64,000 nt of DNA from Spirosoma arboris (GTDB lineage: Bacteria > Bacteroidota > Bacteroidia > Cytophagales > Spirosomataceae): contig NZ_WPIN01000023.1 of assembly GCF_009754945.1 (NCBI RefSeq), positions 1-64,000 of the forward strand, given 5' to 3'. Position numbers and translations under genes: made by a program. How positions within the stretch are numbered: the stretch's first letter is position 1; each line of letters opens with the position of its first letter. Positions 1 to 8,476 of the stretch are shown in pieces. The notes under the pieces are model-generated. The model made no database searches and was not told where the DNA came from. It saw only the letters and a program-made list of their open reading frames with translations.

Positions 1-55
1 CTAAATTCCCCCTTTTCTTTATCTTTAGCTACTCTGAGTCAATCCTATAGATCCA

Positions 56-550
56 ATGGCTATCTTTAAACTTCAAGTAAACGGCAAGGCATATCAGGCT
101 GATGTTGATGCCGATACTCCCTTACTCTGGATACTTCGCGACCATCTCGGCTTAGTTGGTACGAAATATGGATGTGGTATTGCGCAATGTGGTGCTTGTA
201 CCGTACATCTAGATGGTGAAGCTACCCGTTCCTGTGTGTTGCCCGTATCGGTCATTGGCAAGTCGAAGGTAACGACTATTGAAGGACTATCGGCAAATGG
301 GACGCATCCCGTTCAACAGGCATGGGATAAGATCGATGTTCCTCAGTGTGGATATTGTCAGGCGGGCCAGATAATGACTGCGGCTGCACTACTCAAACGT
401 AATCCAAAGCCTACTCAGGCTGAAATTGATGAGACTATGACGGGTAATCTTTGCCGTTGTGGAACCTATCATCGTATTCGCGAAGCCGTAAAGGCTGCTG
501 CCGATAGTACAGCTACACCTATTCCTTCTAAAACGTCAAAAACGAAATAG
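56..550 (+). CDS. (2Fe-2S)-binding subunit of a molybdenum hydroxylase (IorA type)
   Basis: Small iron-sulfur subunit of an isoquinoline 1-oxidoreductase/aldehyde-oxidase-type enzyme, passing electrons from the molybdenum subunit. The 164 residues fit the family. A plant-type [2Fe-2S] site is visible (Cys40, 45, 48, 60) followed by the second, all-helical cluster site (Cys98, Cys101, Cys133, Cys135, in CGYC and CRC contexts). It has no signal peptide; in this family it is usually carried out with the Tat-targeted large subunit. The partner gene starts 2 nt after its stop, so the pair is one operon. The natural substrate cannot be read from sequence; 'isoquinoline' is only the family name. The 55 nt before the ATG hold nothing recognisable except AT-rich sequence that may carry its promoter. 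Confidence 0.93.
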   Translation: MAIFKLQVNGKAYQADVDADTPLLWILRDHLGLVGTKYGCGIAQCGACTVHLDGEATRSCVLPVSVIGKSKVTTIEGLSANGTHPVQQAWDKIDVPQCGYCQAGQIMTAAALLKRNPKPTQAEIDETMTGNLCRCGTYHRIREAVKAAADSTATPIPSKTSKTK

Positions 551-552
551 CC

Positions 553-2709
553 ATGCAGACGTTATCTAAGTCAAATCGAAGGAATTTTCTGAAAATGGCT
601 GCCCTTACAGGAGGGGGGCTAATATTAAATTTTAACTGGACGGATGCGGAAGCATTAACGGCTGTAGATAACACACCATTAATCGCTTCTTCTGTAGCCG
701 ATTTTAATAGTTATCTCTCTATTAATTCACAAGGTGTCATAACTATTTTGTCTCCAAATCCTGAAGTTGGACAGGGGATTAAAACGGCCTTCCCAATTAT
801 TGTGGCCGAAGAACTGGATGCCGACTGGACAAGAGTTGTCGTTGAGCAAGCTCCACTCGATACCAAAAAATTTGAACGCCAGGTGGCTGGAGGAAGTGGT
901 TCAATTCCACATTCGTGGAAACGACTTCGAACAGCTGGAGCTACCGCCCGCCAAATGTTAGTCGAAGCAGCTGCTAAGCGCTGGAATGTACCAGTCTTAG
1001 AGTGTACCACCAGCAAAGGCGTGGTTATGCATAAACCCAGTAAGCGCCAATTGAGCTACGGGGAGTTAGCCACCGAAGCAGCTCAATTACCCGTTCCGAG
1101 TGATGTTAAACTAAAAGATATAAAAGACTTTAATCTGATTGGTAGTGTAGTCAGGAACGTTGACAATCCAAAAATCATCACAGGTAAGCCTTTGTTTGGG
1201 TTGGATTTCTACCGTGATGGTATGCTATTTGCCATGATACAGCGCCCGGCTTTTGGCTATAAACTAAAGTCGCTAAATTCTACCGCAGCCAAAGCGATGT
1301 CAGGTATTGTTGAAGTCGTGACATTTGACAATAACGTGGCTGTCGTAGGAAAATCGACCTGGCAAGTAAAAAAGGCGAAAGATGCGCTCAAAATTGAGTG
1401 GGAAAAAGCCGATGCGCTGGAAAGTACTGCCGATCATAATAAGCTCTTTAAAGAATTATTAGACGGTTCGAATGCAACCGTTCGCCGAAAGGATGGCGAT
1501 GTGGAAACAGCTTTTAAGAATGCGGCCAAAGTCGTTAAAGCTGAATATCAGTGCCCTTTCCTGCCACACAATCCGTTAGAACCGATGAACTTCTTCGCTC
1601 ACGTCCGGCCAGACGGTGTCGAATTAGTTGGGCCTACACAAACTCCCGAACTCGCACGTAATGAAACGGCTAAACTACTCGGTATTTCGCCCGATAAAGT
1701 TTCAGTTCAACTTACCCGAATGGGTGGCGGTTTTGGCCGACGACTCAAGGCCGATTATGTAATCGAAGCTGTACAGGTTTCGAAACTCGTTAATGCACCA
1801 GTGAAATTGATTTGGTCACGTGAAGATGACATGATGGGTGGTAGTTACCGGCCAGCTGTTCGCTATCGGTTTGAGGCTGCGTTGGATGAGCAGGGAAATA
1901 TGATTGGCTACAAACTTCGAGGAGCTAGTATTAACGCCGGTAATGCAACGCGTGAAGATAATTTTCCATCAGGAGCCGTTGATAATCTCCTGATTGACAG
2001 CGTTGACCACAAATCTCCTATTACAACTGGCCCCTGGCGCGCGCCAATAACGAACTTTCTGGCGTTTGCCGAACAAGCATTTATTGACGAAGTGGCGCAA
2101 GCCGCTGGTAAAGATCCCGTTCAGTTCCGACTGGAACTTTTGGATAAAGCCAAACAGAAACCGGTTGGAGCTATCAAATACGATATCGACCGAATGAAGG
2201 GCGTTATTGAATTAGCAGCCGAAAAATCGGGCTGGGGTAAAAAGAAAGGTGTCGATGGCAAACCCATTGCGCAAGGATTTAGTGTGTATTTTTCGCATCG
2301 TTCCTACGTCGCTCAAGTAGGTGAAGTAGTTATGCAGAAAGGTAAGCCTGTGTTGCAAAAGGTCTATTCTGCGGCCGATTGTGGTGTTGTAATTAATCAG
2401 AGTGGAGCCCAGCAGCAGGTGCGTGGGTGCGTTGTCGATGGGATTGGCCACGCTATGTTTGGGAGTCTTACATTCAAAGATGGCGTACCACAACAGAAGA
2501 ATTTCAACGAATATCGGCTTATTCGACTGAATGAAATCCCTGAAATAGAAGTACATTTTGTTCAGAACGAAATTGAACCCACTGGCTTAGGCGAACCCTC
2601 TTTACCGCCAGCTGGTGCGGCTGTTGCAAATGCAATTTTCAAAGCTACTGGAAAGCGGTTACGAAGTCAGCCATTTATAGAGCAGGAAGAGTTCAAAGGC
2701 GTATCGTAG
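553..2709 (+). CDS. Molybdopterin-binding subunit of a molybdenum hydroxylase (IorB type)
   Basis: Large catalytic subunit of the xanthine dehydrogenase/isoquinoline 1-oxidoreductase family, binding the molybdopterin cofactor and hydroxylating an unknown substrate. The N-terminus carries a clear twin-arginine signal (NRRNFLK at residues 8-14, then a hydrophobic stretch), so the folded holoenzyme is expected in the periplasm. Family landmarks are the glycine-rich GGGFGRR segment near residue 392 and the C-terminal GEPSLPPAGAAVANA segment near residue 680, which contains the conserved catalytic Glu. Its 718 residues are normal for IorB. It follows the [2Fe-2S] subunit directly and converges on the DeoR-type gene 24 nt downstream. 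A cytochrome c subunit, common in such operons, is not visible downstream and could lie left of the window. Confidence 0.92.
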   Translation: MQTLSKSNRRNFLKMAALTGGGLILNFNWTDAEALTAVDNTPLIASSVADFNSYLSINSQGVITILSPNPEVGQGIKTAFPIIVAEELDADWTRVVVEQAPLDTKKFERQVAGGSGSIPHSWKRLRTAGATARQMLVEAAAKRWNVPVLECTTSKGVVMHKPSKRQLSYGELATEAAQLPVPSDVKLKDIKDFNLIGSVVRNVDNPKIITGKPLFGLDFYRDGMLFAMIQRPAFGYKLKSLNSTAAKAMSGIVEVVTFDNNVAVVGKSTWQVKKAKDALKIEWEKADALESTADHNKLFKELLDGSNATVRRKDGDVETAFKNAAKVVKAEYQCPFLPHNPLEPMNFFAHVRPDGVELVGPTQTPELARNETAKLLGISPDKVSVQLTRMGGGFGRRLKADYVIEAVQVSKLVNAPVKLIWSREDDMMGGSYRPAVRYRFEAALDEQGNMIGYKLRGASINAGNATREDNFPSGAVDNLLIDSVDHKSPITTGPWRAPITNFLAFAEQAFIDEVAQAAGKDPVQFRLELLDKAKQKPVGAIKYDIDRMKGVIELAAEKSGWGKKKGVDGKPIAQGFSVYFSHRSYVAQVGEVVMQKGKPVLQKVYSAADCGVVINQSGAQQQVRGCVVDGIGHAMFGSLTFKDGVPQQKNFNEYRLIRLNEIPEIEVHFVQNEIEPTGLGEPSLPPAGAAVANAIFKATGKRLRSQPFIEQEEFKGVS

Positions 2710-2733
2710 ATGGGTTTATAGGCTTTTTTAGCT

Positions 2734-3492
2734 TTACAATACCTCCGTCTTCCCCGTCCGATAAGGTGATAATTGCGGAGAATTGGCCGGGAGTTCTGTG
2801 ATAAGGTAGTCGATCTGGCTCAGGTCGGCTACTTTCATGCGCATCACGCTGTTCATTTTTTCGGAGATAGCCAGGATTACGATTTTCTCCGCAGCCCGAA
2901 TCATAGTTTTCTTCGCCTGAACCGTTTCCCAATCCGAGTCGGTCAGGCCCTCTTTCGCGTCGATAGCATTAGTCCCCATAATACATAAATCGACTCGCAG
3001 TTCCGACAGGCGCTGATACACTTCACCCCCCACGCTCATTTGACTATAGCGGGAAATCTGACCGCCAATCATGATGATTTCTAGGTTGGGTTTGTCCAAT
3101 AACTCAACGGCTGTCAGCGGATTAACCGTAATGAACGTTGCTTTCAACTCCGTCGGAATCATCTTAATGAACTCCCGGATCGTTGTTCCACCACCCATCA
3201 GAATCAGCATTCCATCGCGTAGGAGGGTCAATGCCTTCTCACCAATGATCCGTTTGCTCTGGTGCGCGTACGTTTCCTGCAACTGCGACGAATGGTGATA
3301 AGCCTTCGACATGGCTCCCCCCCGAATTTTAATCAACTTCCCTTCCTCTGCCAGGTCATTTATATCTCGTCGAACAGTGTCTTCAGATACGTTTAGCGTA
3401 ACAGCCAAATCGGTCAGGTTGATTCGCGTATGGAGGTTTAATTGATTGATAATTAAATCTTTACGCTCGTCTTTTAAAAAGGCAATTGACAT
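2734..3492 (-). CDS. DeoR/GlpR-family transcriptional repressor
   Basis: Sugar-phosphate-responsive DNA-binding regulator. Residues about 3-58 form the DeoR winged helix-turn-helix (recognition segment VSEDTVRRDINDLAEEGK), and the rest is the DeoRC ISOCOT-fold effector domain with the usual MGGGTT sugar-phosphate loop. Length 252 is typical. It is divergent from the SusC-SusD-GH20 operon beginning at 3816 and separated from it by 323 nt packed with palindromic TTGCAA hexamers, so it is the natural candidate to control that operon and itself. DeoR proteins of the AgaR and GlpR groups commonly answer to amino-sugar or polyol phosphates; that fits the hexosaminidase in the operon, but the effector is an inference. 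It is convergent with the molybdenum hydroxylase, which it need not regulate. Confidence 0.9.
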   Translation of the reverse strand: MSIAFLKDERKDLIINQLNLHTRINLTDLAVTLNVSEDTVRRDINDLAEEGKLIKIRGGAMSKAYHHSSQLQETYAHQSKRIIGEKALTLLRDGMLILMGGGTTIREFIKMIPTELKATFITVNPLTAVELLDKPNLEIIMIGGQISRYSQMSVGGEVYQRLSELRVDLCIMGTNAIDAKEGLTDSDWETVQAKKTMIRAAEKIVILAISEKMNSVMRMKVADLSQIDYLITELPANSPQLSPYRTGKTEVL

Positions 3493-3815
3493 GAGAAAGT
3501 GTTACGTTCGGTTACTTGACACAAAAAGCAAAATAAGGACAAAATCTTACCTATCAACAAGTTGGTAGTCGTGCTAGGTAAAATTAGATCTACGATTTTT
3601 TGCAATAGACTTTGCAAGATCCTCGTTTTTGCCACATAAATAGGATGAAAAAAATATTTTTTGCATATAATGACAGGAATATAGAGCTATATGAGAAATA
3701 ATATTTGCAAAGTTGCAACATGGGCGTCTATATTGCGCAAGAATTGCATGAAAAGATTGCAAAATTTGCAAATTGAATGATAAGTAATCTTAACTTAACT
3801 AATCAATCATAACTT
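3493..3815. promoter_or_regulatory. Divergent control region with six TTGCAA hexamers
   Basis: AT-rich 323-nt gap between the DeoR-type gene (leftward) and susC (rightward). The self-complementary hexamer TTGCAA occurs exactly at 3600, 3612, 3705, 3713, 3757 and 3766, that is as three close pairs, plus TTGCGCAA at 3733-3740 and near copies TTGCAT at 3661 and 3744. At this base composition about 0.1 exact copies would be expected by chance (rough estimate). The last pair ends 45 nt before the susC ATG, so it could overlap the promoter. Reading it as the operator of the neighbouring DeoR protein is inference from position. Confidence 0.6.
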
Positions 3816-6800
3816 ATGGACTGTACTTTACTACGCTGGCCTACTCATTTGGGTAAGCTGCTTACAATGCTCTGGTTGCTGAGTGTACCTGTACTAGCGC
3901 AGACGATTTCCGGAAAAGTGACGAATACTGGCGATGGTGCCATGCTACCTGGCGTTACCATCGTTGAGAAGGGATCTACCAAGGGAACGGTTACTGATAG
4001 CCAAGGGAAATACTCGATTAATCTGTCGAGCTCGCAGGCAACGCTCATTTTCTCCTACATCGGGTTTGTGGCGCAGGAAATTGCTGTGAATGGCCGTTCT
4101 GTGGTTGATGTAAGCCTGAAAGAAGACGCTACCCAACTTGGTGAAGTGGTCGTAACGGCCTTAGGGATAACCAAAGACAAGAAAGCTCTTGGCTATTCGG
4201 TTACGGAAGTGAAAGGTTCTGAGTTTACACAGGCCAGAGAGAATAACGTAGCAAACGCGCTTTCCGGGAAAATAGCGGGGGTAAACGCAACCGGTCTTTC
4301 GACTGGCCCAGGCGGCTCCAGCCGGATCATCATTCGGGGGAATGGCTCCCTGACGGGTGATAACCAACCGCTGTACGTAATCAACGGGATGCCTATCGAC
4401 AATACGGTTCCTGGCGGTGCTGCAACAACCAATGGCGGTCAGGGTAACGTTGACCGGGGCGATGGGATTGCTGGTATCAATCCCGATGATATTGAGTCGA
4501 TTAGCGTATTAAAAGGTGGTACGGCTGCGGCTCTGTACGGTTCGCGGGCGGCCAATGGAGTTATCCTCATTACAACGAAAAAAGGGAGGGCACAGCGTGG
4601 TATCGGTGTTGAGTATAACTCGACATTTACGATGGAAAATGCGGCTGTATTTCCCGATTGGCAGTATGAATACGGTCAGGGCGATGGGGCCGCGAAACCA
4701 ACTACGCAGGCACAGGCCATTGCCTGGGGACGCCGTTCCTGGGGGGCTAAAATTGATGGTTCTGATTTTGTGGGAGCCGATGGATTGACACACCCATACG
4801 TAGCGCAGAAAAACAACATTCAGAATTTCTACCAAACCGGTAAGACCTTTACCAATACGCTTGCTTTTACGGGTGGTAATGAGAAGGTTAACTATCGGTT
4901 TTCGCTGTCTGATCTGGATGCAAAAGGCATTTTGCCTACGAATACCTACAAACGCAAAACCGGTAACCTGAACATTAATGGTTCATTCGGGGATAAAATA
5001 ACGCTTGAAGCCGTGGCTCAATACACACTGGAAAACGGCCATAATAAAACCGGCGCTGGCGATGCCCTCGGCAATCCGAACTGGACGCCTTACATGATCG
5101 GGAATACGTCTGATATTCGGTGGTTGAGCCCAGGATACGATGCCAATGGTACCGAAATTGCCTGGAACGATGCCGACATTGCGTCGAACAGCTACTTTGT
5201 TGTCAATAAATATCAGCAGGACGATAGCAAAAACCGCTTCATCGGCCAGTTGGGTCTGACCTACAAAATCCTGAAAAACCTGTCGGTGAAAGGGACTGTC
5301 AGCCGGGATTTTTATAACTACAATTACAAGTACATTCTGCCAACGGGAACCCGCTACATTCCGAATGGGCAGTATACGCAGTTGAAAACCGATGTGAGTG
5401 AAACCAATAGCATGCTCACCGCCAATTATAACACGACGTTTGGCCACTTCGGTTTTTCGGCACTGGCAGGCATGAACCAGCGGAATTTCAGTTATAACCA
5501 GTTGAATCTGTCGGGAGCAACGTTTACGATTCCGTTCTTTTATAGCTCAACTAACCTCGCTACGTCGAGTACTGTGCCGCTCAATCAGCACACACGAACC
5601 AACTCTGTTTTCGGCTCGGTTGACTTTGACTACAAAGGCATTGCATTCCTGACCGCAACGGGTCGTCAGGATTGGTTCTCAACCCTGAGTCCACAAAGCA
5701 ACACTATTTTTTACCCATCTGTGGGCGGTAGCTTCGTGTTGTCGCAGGCTTTCCAATTGCCTCGTGTGTTCGATTACGCCAAACTTCGGGCTTCGTGGGC
5801 GCAAGTGGGTGGTGCTACGCCCGATCCTTACGTAATCAACCTGACGTACTCGATGATTCCAAGTTCGGGGCAGCCGTTGCAGAACGTAACAACCAATGTC
5901 ACAACGAATTCGGGCCTAACCAATGCGGCCCTGAAACCACTGACGTCGACCACATTCGAAGCGGGGATTGACTTGCAGCTGTTCAACAAGAAAGTTGGTC
6001 TTGACCTTACGTACTACAATCGGGCCACGACGAATGACATCGTTCAAACCAGCACTTCGCCAACATCGGGCTATAATTCGGTTTACCTGAATGTTGGTAA
6101 GCTGAATAACCGGGGTATCGAAGCCCTTGTCACGGTGACCCCTGTTCGCACGTCGAACTTTGGCTGGAATCTGAGCTACAATGTGGCGTATAACCAGAGC
6201 AAAGTGGTCAAACTGGCGGATGGAATCAGCTCGATGCAGATGGCAACGACGGTGAATAACTATGCCTATATTAACTCCATTGAAGGTAGTTCATACGGAA
6301 CTATCGTTGGAACGACCAAGGTCCGCGATGCCAATGGCAACATTGTCTATGATCCTGCCACGGGTTTTGCCCAGAAATCGGCGCTACAAGAGCTAGGGAA
6401 AGGCGTTCCTCCGCTGACGATGGGCTTCACGAACGAGTTCAAATACAAGAACTTCTCGCTGAATATTCTGCTGGATGGCAAGTTTGGCAACAAGGTTTTC
6501 TCGATTATGGAAGTGTATGCTATCCGGATGGGCAAACTGAAACAAACCCTGCCTGGTCGCGAAAATGGACTGACCATAACTGGTGTGACACCCAAGGGCG
6601 ATGCCTACACCCGGACCATCGCCAAAGGTGACCTGCGGACCTACTATGACAACGACAAAAACTACACCGATCTGTTTCTGCACGATGGCAGCTTCGTGAA
6701 GCTTCGTCAGGTCATTTTTAGCTACAATATTCCGGTTAGTGCGCTGAAGGTCGTGAAATTACAGTCGGCCAGTATCTCATTTGTAGCCCGTAACCTCCTG

Positions 6801-6929
6801 ACACTCTACAAGAACACGGACAATTTCGATCCTGAACAGAGCTACACAAACAGCTCTAACCAGGGCTTTGAATCCTTTGGATTACCCCGTACCAGAAGTT
6901 ATGGCGCGAACCTCATCGTAAAATTCTAA
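3816..6929 (+). CDS. SusC/RagA-family TonB-linked outer membrane transporter
   Basis: TonB-dependent receptor that imports an oligosaccharide or related ligand across the outer membrane together with its SusD partner. The protein has a signal peptide (cleavage likely after VLAQ near residue 29), a carboxypeptidase-regulatory-like beta domain (about 30-115), a TonB plug (about 120-240, with the SusC-typical SISVLKGGTAAALYGSRAANG region) and a 22-strand barrel ending in a terminal Phe. It lacks an STN domain, so control through an anti-sigma factor is unlikely; the divergent DeoR-type repressor is the likelier regulator. At 1037 residues it is full length. SusD follows 11 nt downstream and the GH20 gene after that, which suggests an N-acetylhexosamine-containing ligand (inference). 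Confidence 0.95.
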   Translation: MDCTLLRWPTHLGKLLTMLWLLSVPVLAQTISGKVTNTGDGAMLPGVTIVEKGSTKGTVTDSQGKYSINLSSSQATLIFSYIGFVAQEIAVNGRSVVDVSLKEDATQLGEVVVTALGITKDKKALGYSVTEVKGSEFTQARENNVANALSGKIAGVNATGLSTGPGGSSRIIIRGNGSLTGDNQPLYVINGMPIDNTVPGGAATTNGGQGNVDRGDGIAGINPDDIESISVLKGGTAAALYGSRAANGVILITTKKGRAQRGIGVEYNSTFTMENAAVFPDWQYEYGQGDGAAKPTTQAQAIAWGRRSWGAKIDGSDFVGADGLTHPYVAQKNNIQNFYQTGKTFTNTLAFTGGNEKVNYRFSLSDLDAKGILPTNTYKRKTGNLNINGSFGDKITLEAVAQYTLENGHNKTGAGDALGNPNWTPYMIGNTSDIRWLSPGYDANGTEIAWNDADIASNSYFVVNKYQQDDSKNRFIGQLGLTYKILKNLSVKGTVSRDFYNYNYKYILPTGTRYIPNGQYTQLKTDVSETNSMLTANYNTTFGHFGFSALAGMNQRNFSYNQLNLSGATFTIPFFYSSTNLATSSTVPLNQHTRTNSVFGSVDFDYKGIAFLTATGRQDWFSTLSPQSNTIFYPSVGGSFVLSQAFQLPRVFDYAKLRASWAQVGGATPDPYVINLTYSMIPSSGQPLQNVTTNVTTNSGLTNAALKPLTSTTFEAGIDLQLFNKKVGLDLTYYNRATTNDIVQTSTSPTSGYNSVYLNVGKLNNRGIEALVTVTPVRTSNFGWNLSYNVAYNQSKVVKLADGISSMQMATTVNNYAYINSIEGSSYGTIVGTTKVRDANGNIVYDPATGFAQKSALQELGKGVPPLTMGFTNEFKYKNFSLNILLDGKFGNKVFSIMEVYAIRMGKLKQTLPGRENGLTITGVTPKGDAYTRTIAKGDLRTYYDNDKNYTDLFLHDGSFVKLRQVIFSYNIPVSALKVVKLQSASISFVARNLLTLYKNTDNFDPEQSYTNSSNQGFESFGLPRTRSYGANLIVKF

Positions 6930-6940
6930 CGACGACATCC

Positions 6941-8461
6941 ATGAAAAATCGACTTTATAAATTTACTTATTGCCTGTTGGCGCTCTGCACGCTGCAAAGC
7001 TGCGACAAAGGCTTGCAAGAACTCAATATCAACCCCGATGCATCCAGCACGGTCAGCCCAGATTTCGTATTTACCAAAGCGCAATATGATGCTGTTGGCA
7101 ACGTCATTACAGGCTTGCAGGGCACCATGCAATACACAACCAGCTACAACGACGTAGCTAGCTGGGGCTCTAAATATATTTTCAATCAGGGTACAGCTCC
7201 GTACACGGTTTTCACCAATGCCTATCCGAACGAAATCAATGAGATCGGGGAAGTAATTCGGGCGTTGGAGAAAGATCCGCTGTTGGTCAACAAGTTGGCG
7301 ATTGCTAAAATATGGCGCGTGTACAGTTTCTCCAAGATCACAGATTTGTACGGCGACATTCCATATAAACAGGCAGCACAGGGTTATACGCAAAGCATCT
7401 TTAAACCAGTATACGACCCTCAGAAAGACATCTACGCCGATCTGCTGAGTGAGTTGGAAAAGTCAATTGCCTTATTCGATGCAACGAAATCGACTTTCGG
7501 CGCTGCCGATTTGATTTACGGTGGCGATATTACCAAGTGGAAGAAATTCGCCTATTCACTAATGCTACGGATGGGGATGCGGATGACGAAGCCCGATGTA
7601 GGGCTGGCCGAAACCTGGGTTAAAAAAGCCATTGCTGGAAGCTTGATCACCGAAGATGCTGATATGGCAAAGATTACCTATCTGGCAGCCGGTCAGGTGA
7701 TTAACCAAAATCCGCTGGCCTACTGGATGCTGAACAGCGATTACCTGAAAGCCGATGGCGTGAGTAATCCGGAAGGAGGGAAATATTACGATACGTTTAT
7801 TAATTACCTAAAAAAGACCAACGATCCTCGTCTGCCTGTGCTTTCGGTGGTGTATGTAAACGGCAAACCTAGTACGGATGTGAGTATCCAGAAAGGAATG
7901 GTGGCTACGATTCCCAATACCAAGCCTGCTGATTTTGTGACGTATTCGGAACCGAACCAGAACACGATTCTGAAACTGAACGCACCTATGTTGGTGATCA
8001 GCAATGCCGAAGTCAATTTTTACCTCGCCGAAGCCGCACTTCGGGGTTGGTACACCGCGAAGTCGGCCGCCACACTGTATGATCTGGGACTCAAAGCGGC
8101 CATGCGCCAATGGGCGTTGTACGGTGCTGATGGGGTGATTTCGCAAGCCAATATTGATGCGTATGCTACGGCTAATGCGCTGGTTACTACGGCTACAATG
8201 GCCCAGCAATTAGAGCAACTGTATACGCAGTTCTGGGTGTCGATTTTCCCGAATTCGCAGGAGGTGTTCCTGAACTGGCGTCGTACGGGCTATCCGGCTC
8301 TGGTACCTAACAACTACACGGGTAACATCACAGGAGGAAAAATCTTCCGCCGGATGCTTTACCCAGCAACGGAAGAAAACCTCAACAAAGAGAATTATTT
8401 AGGCGCTGTTGCAAGGCAGGGTGAAAATACATTCCTAACGCAGATGTGGTTGGATAAATAA
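6941..8461 (+). CDS. SusD/RagB-family surface lipoprotein (SusD-like_2 type)
   Basis: Ligand-capturing lipoprotein that caps the upstream SusC barrel. A lipobox (LQSC, lipidated Cys21) follows a short hydrophobic signal. The sequence after the Cys (DKGLQELNINPDAS) and the overall pattern resemble the SusD-like_2 group rather than classical starch SusD. The protein is helix-rich with TPR-like segments, and its C-terminal part around EVFLNWRRTGYPAL is the family hallmark. Length 506 is normal. It is tightly linked to SusC (11 nt) and to the GH20 hexosaminidase (15 nt), so all three are expected on one transcript. Ligand identity cannot be read from the sequence. Confidence 0.94.
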   Translation: MKNRLYKFTYCLLALCTLQSCDKGLQELNINPDASSTVSPDFVFTKAQYDAVGNVITGLQGTMQYTTSYNDVASWGSKYIFNQGTAPYTVFTNAYPNEINEIGEVIRALEKDPLLVNKLAIAKIWRVYSFSKITDLYGDIPYKQAAQGYTQSIFKPVYDPQKDIYADLLSELEKSIALFDATKSTFGAADLIYGGDITKWKKFAYSLMLRMGMRMTKPDVGLAETWVKKAIAGSLITEDADMAKITYLAAGQVINQNPLAYWMLNSDYLKADGVSNPEGGKYYDTFINYLKKTNDPRLPVLSVVYVNGKPSTDVSIQKGMVATIPNTKPADFVTYSEPNQNTILKLNAPMLVISNAEVNFYLAEAALRGWYTAKSAATLYDLGLKAAMRQWALYGADGVISQANIDAYATANALVTTATMAQQLEQLYTQFWVSIFPNSQEVFLNWRRTGYPALVPNNYTGNITGGKIFRRMLYPATEENLNKENYLGAVARQGENTFLTQMWLDK

Positions 8462-8476
8462 TCCGGACACATACAA

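Noticed and set aside
4983..5447. 154-codon minus-strand frame inside susC
   Set aside because: Antisense to the barrel region of a full-length SusC; composition follows the complement of the real gene.
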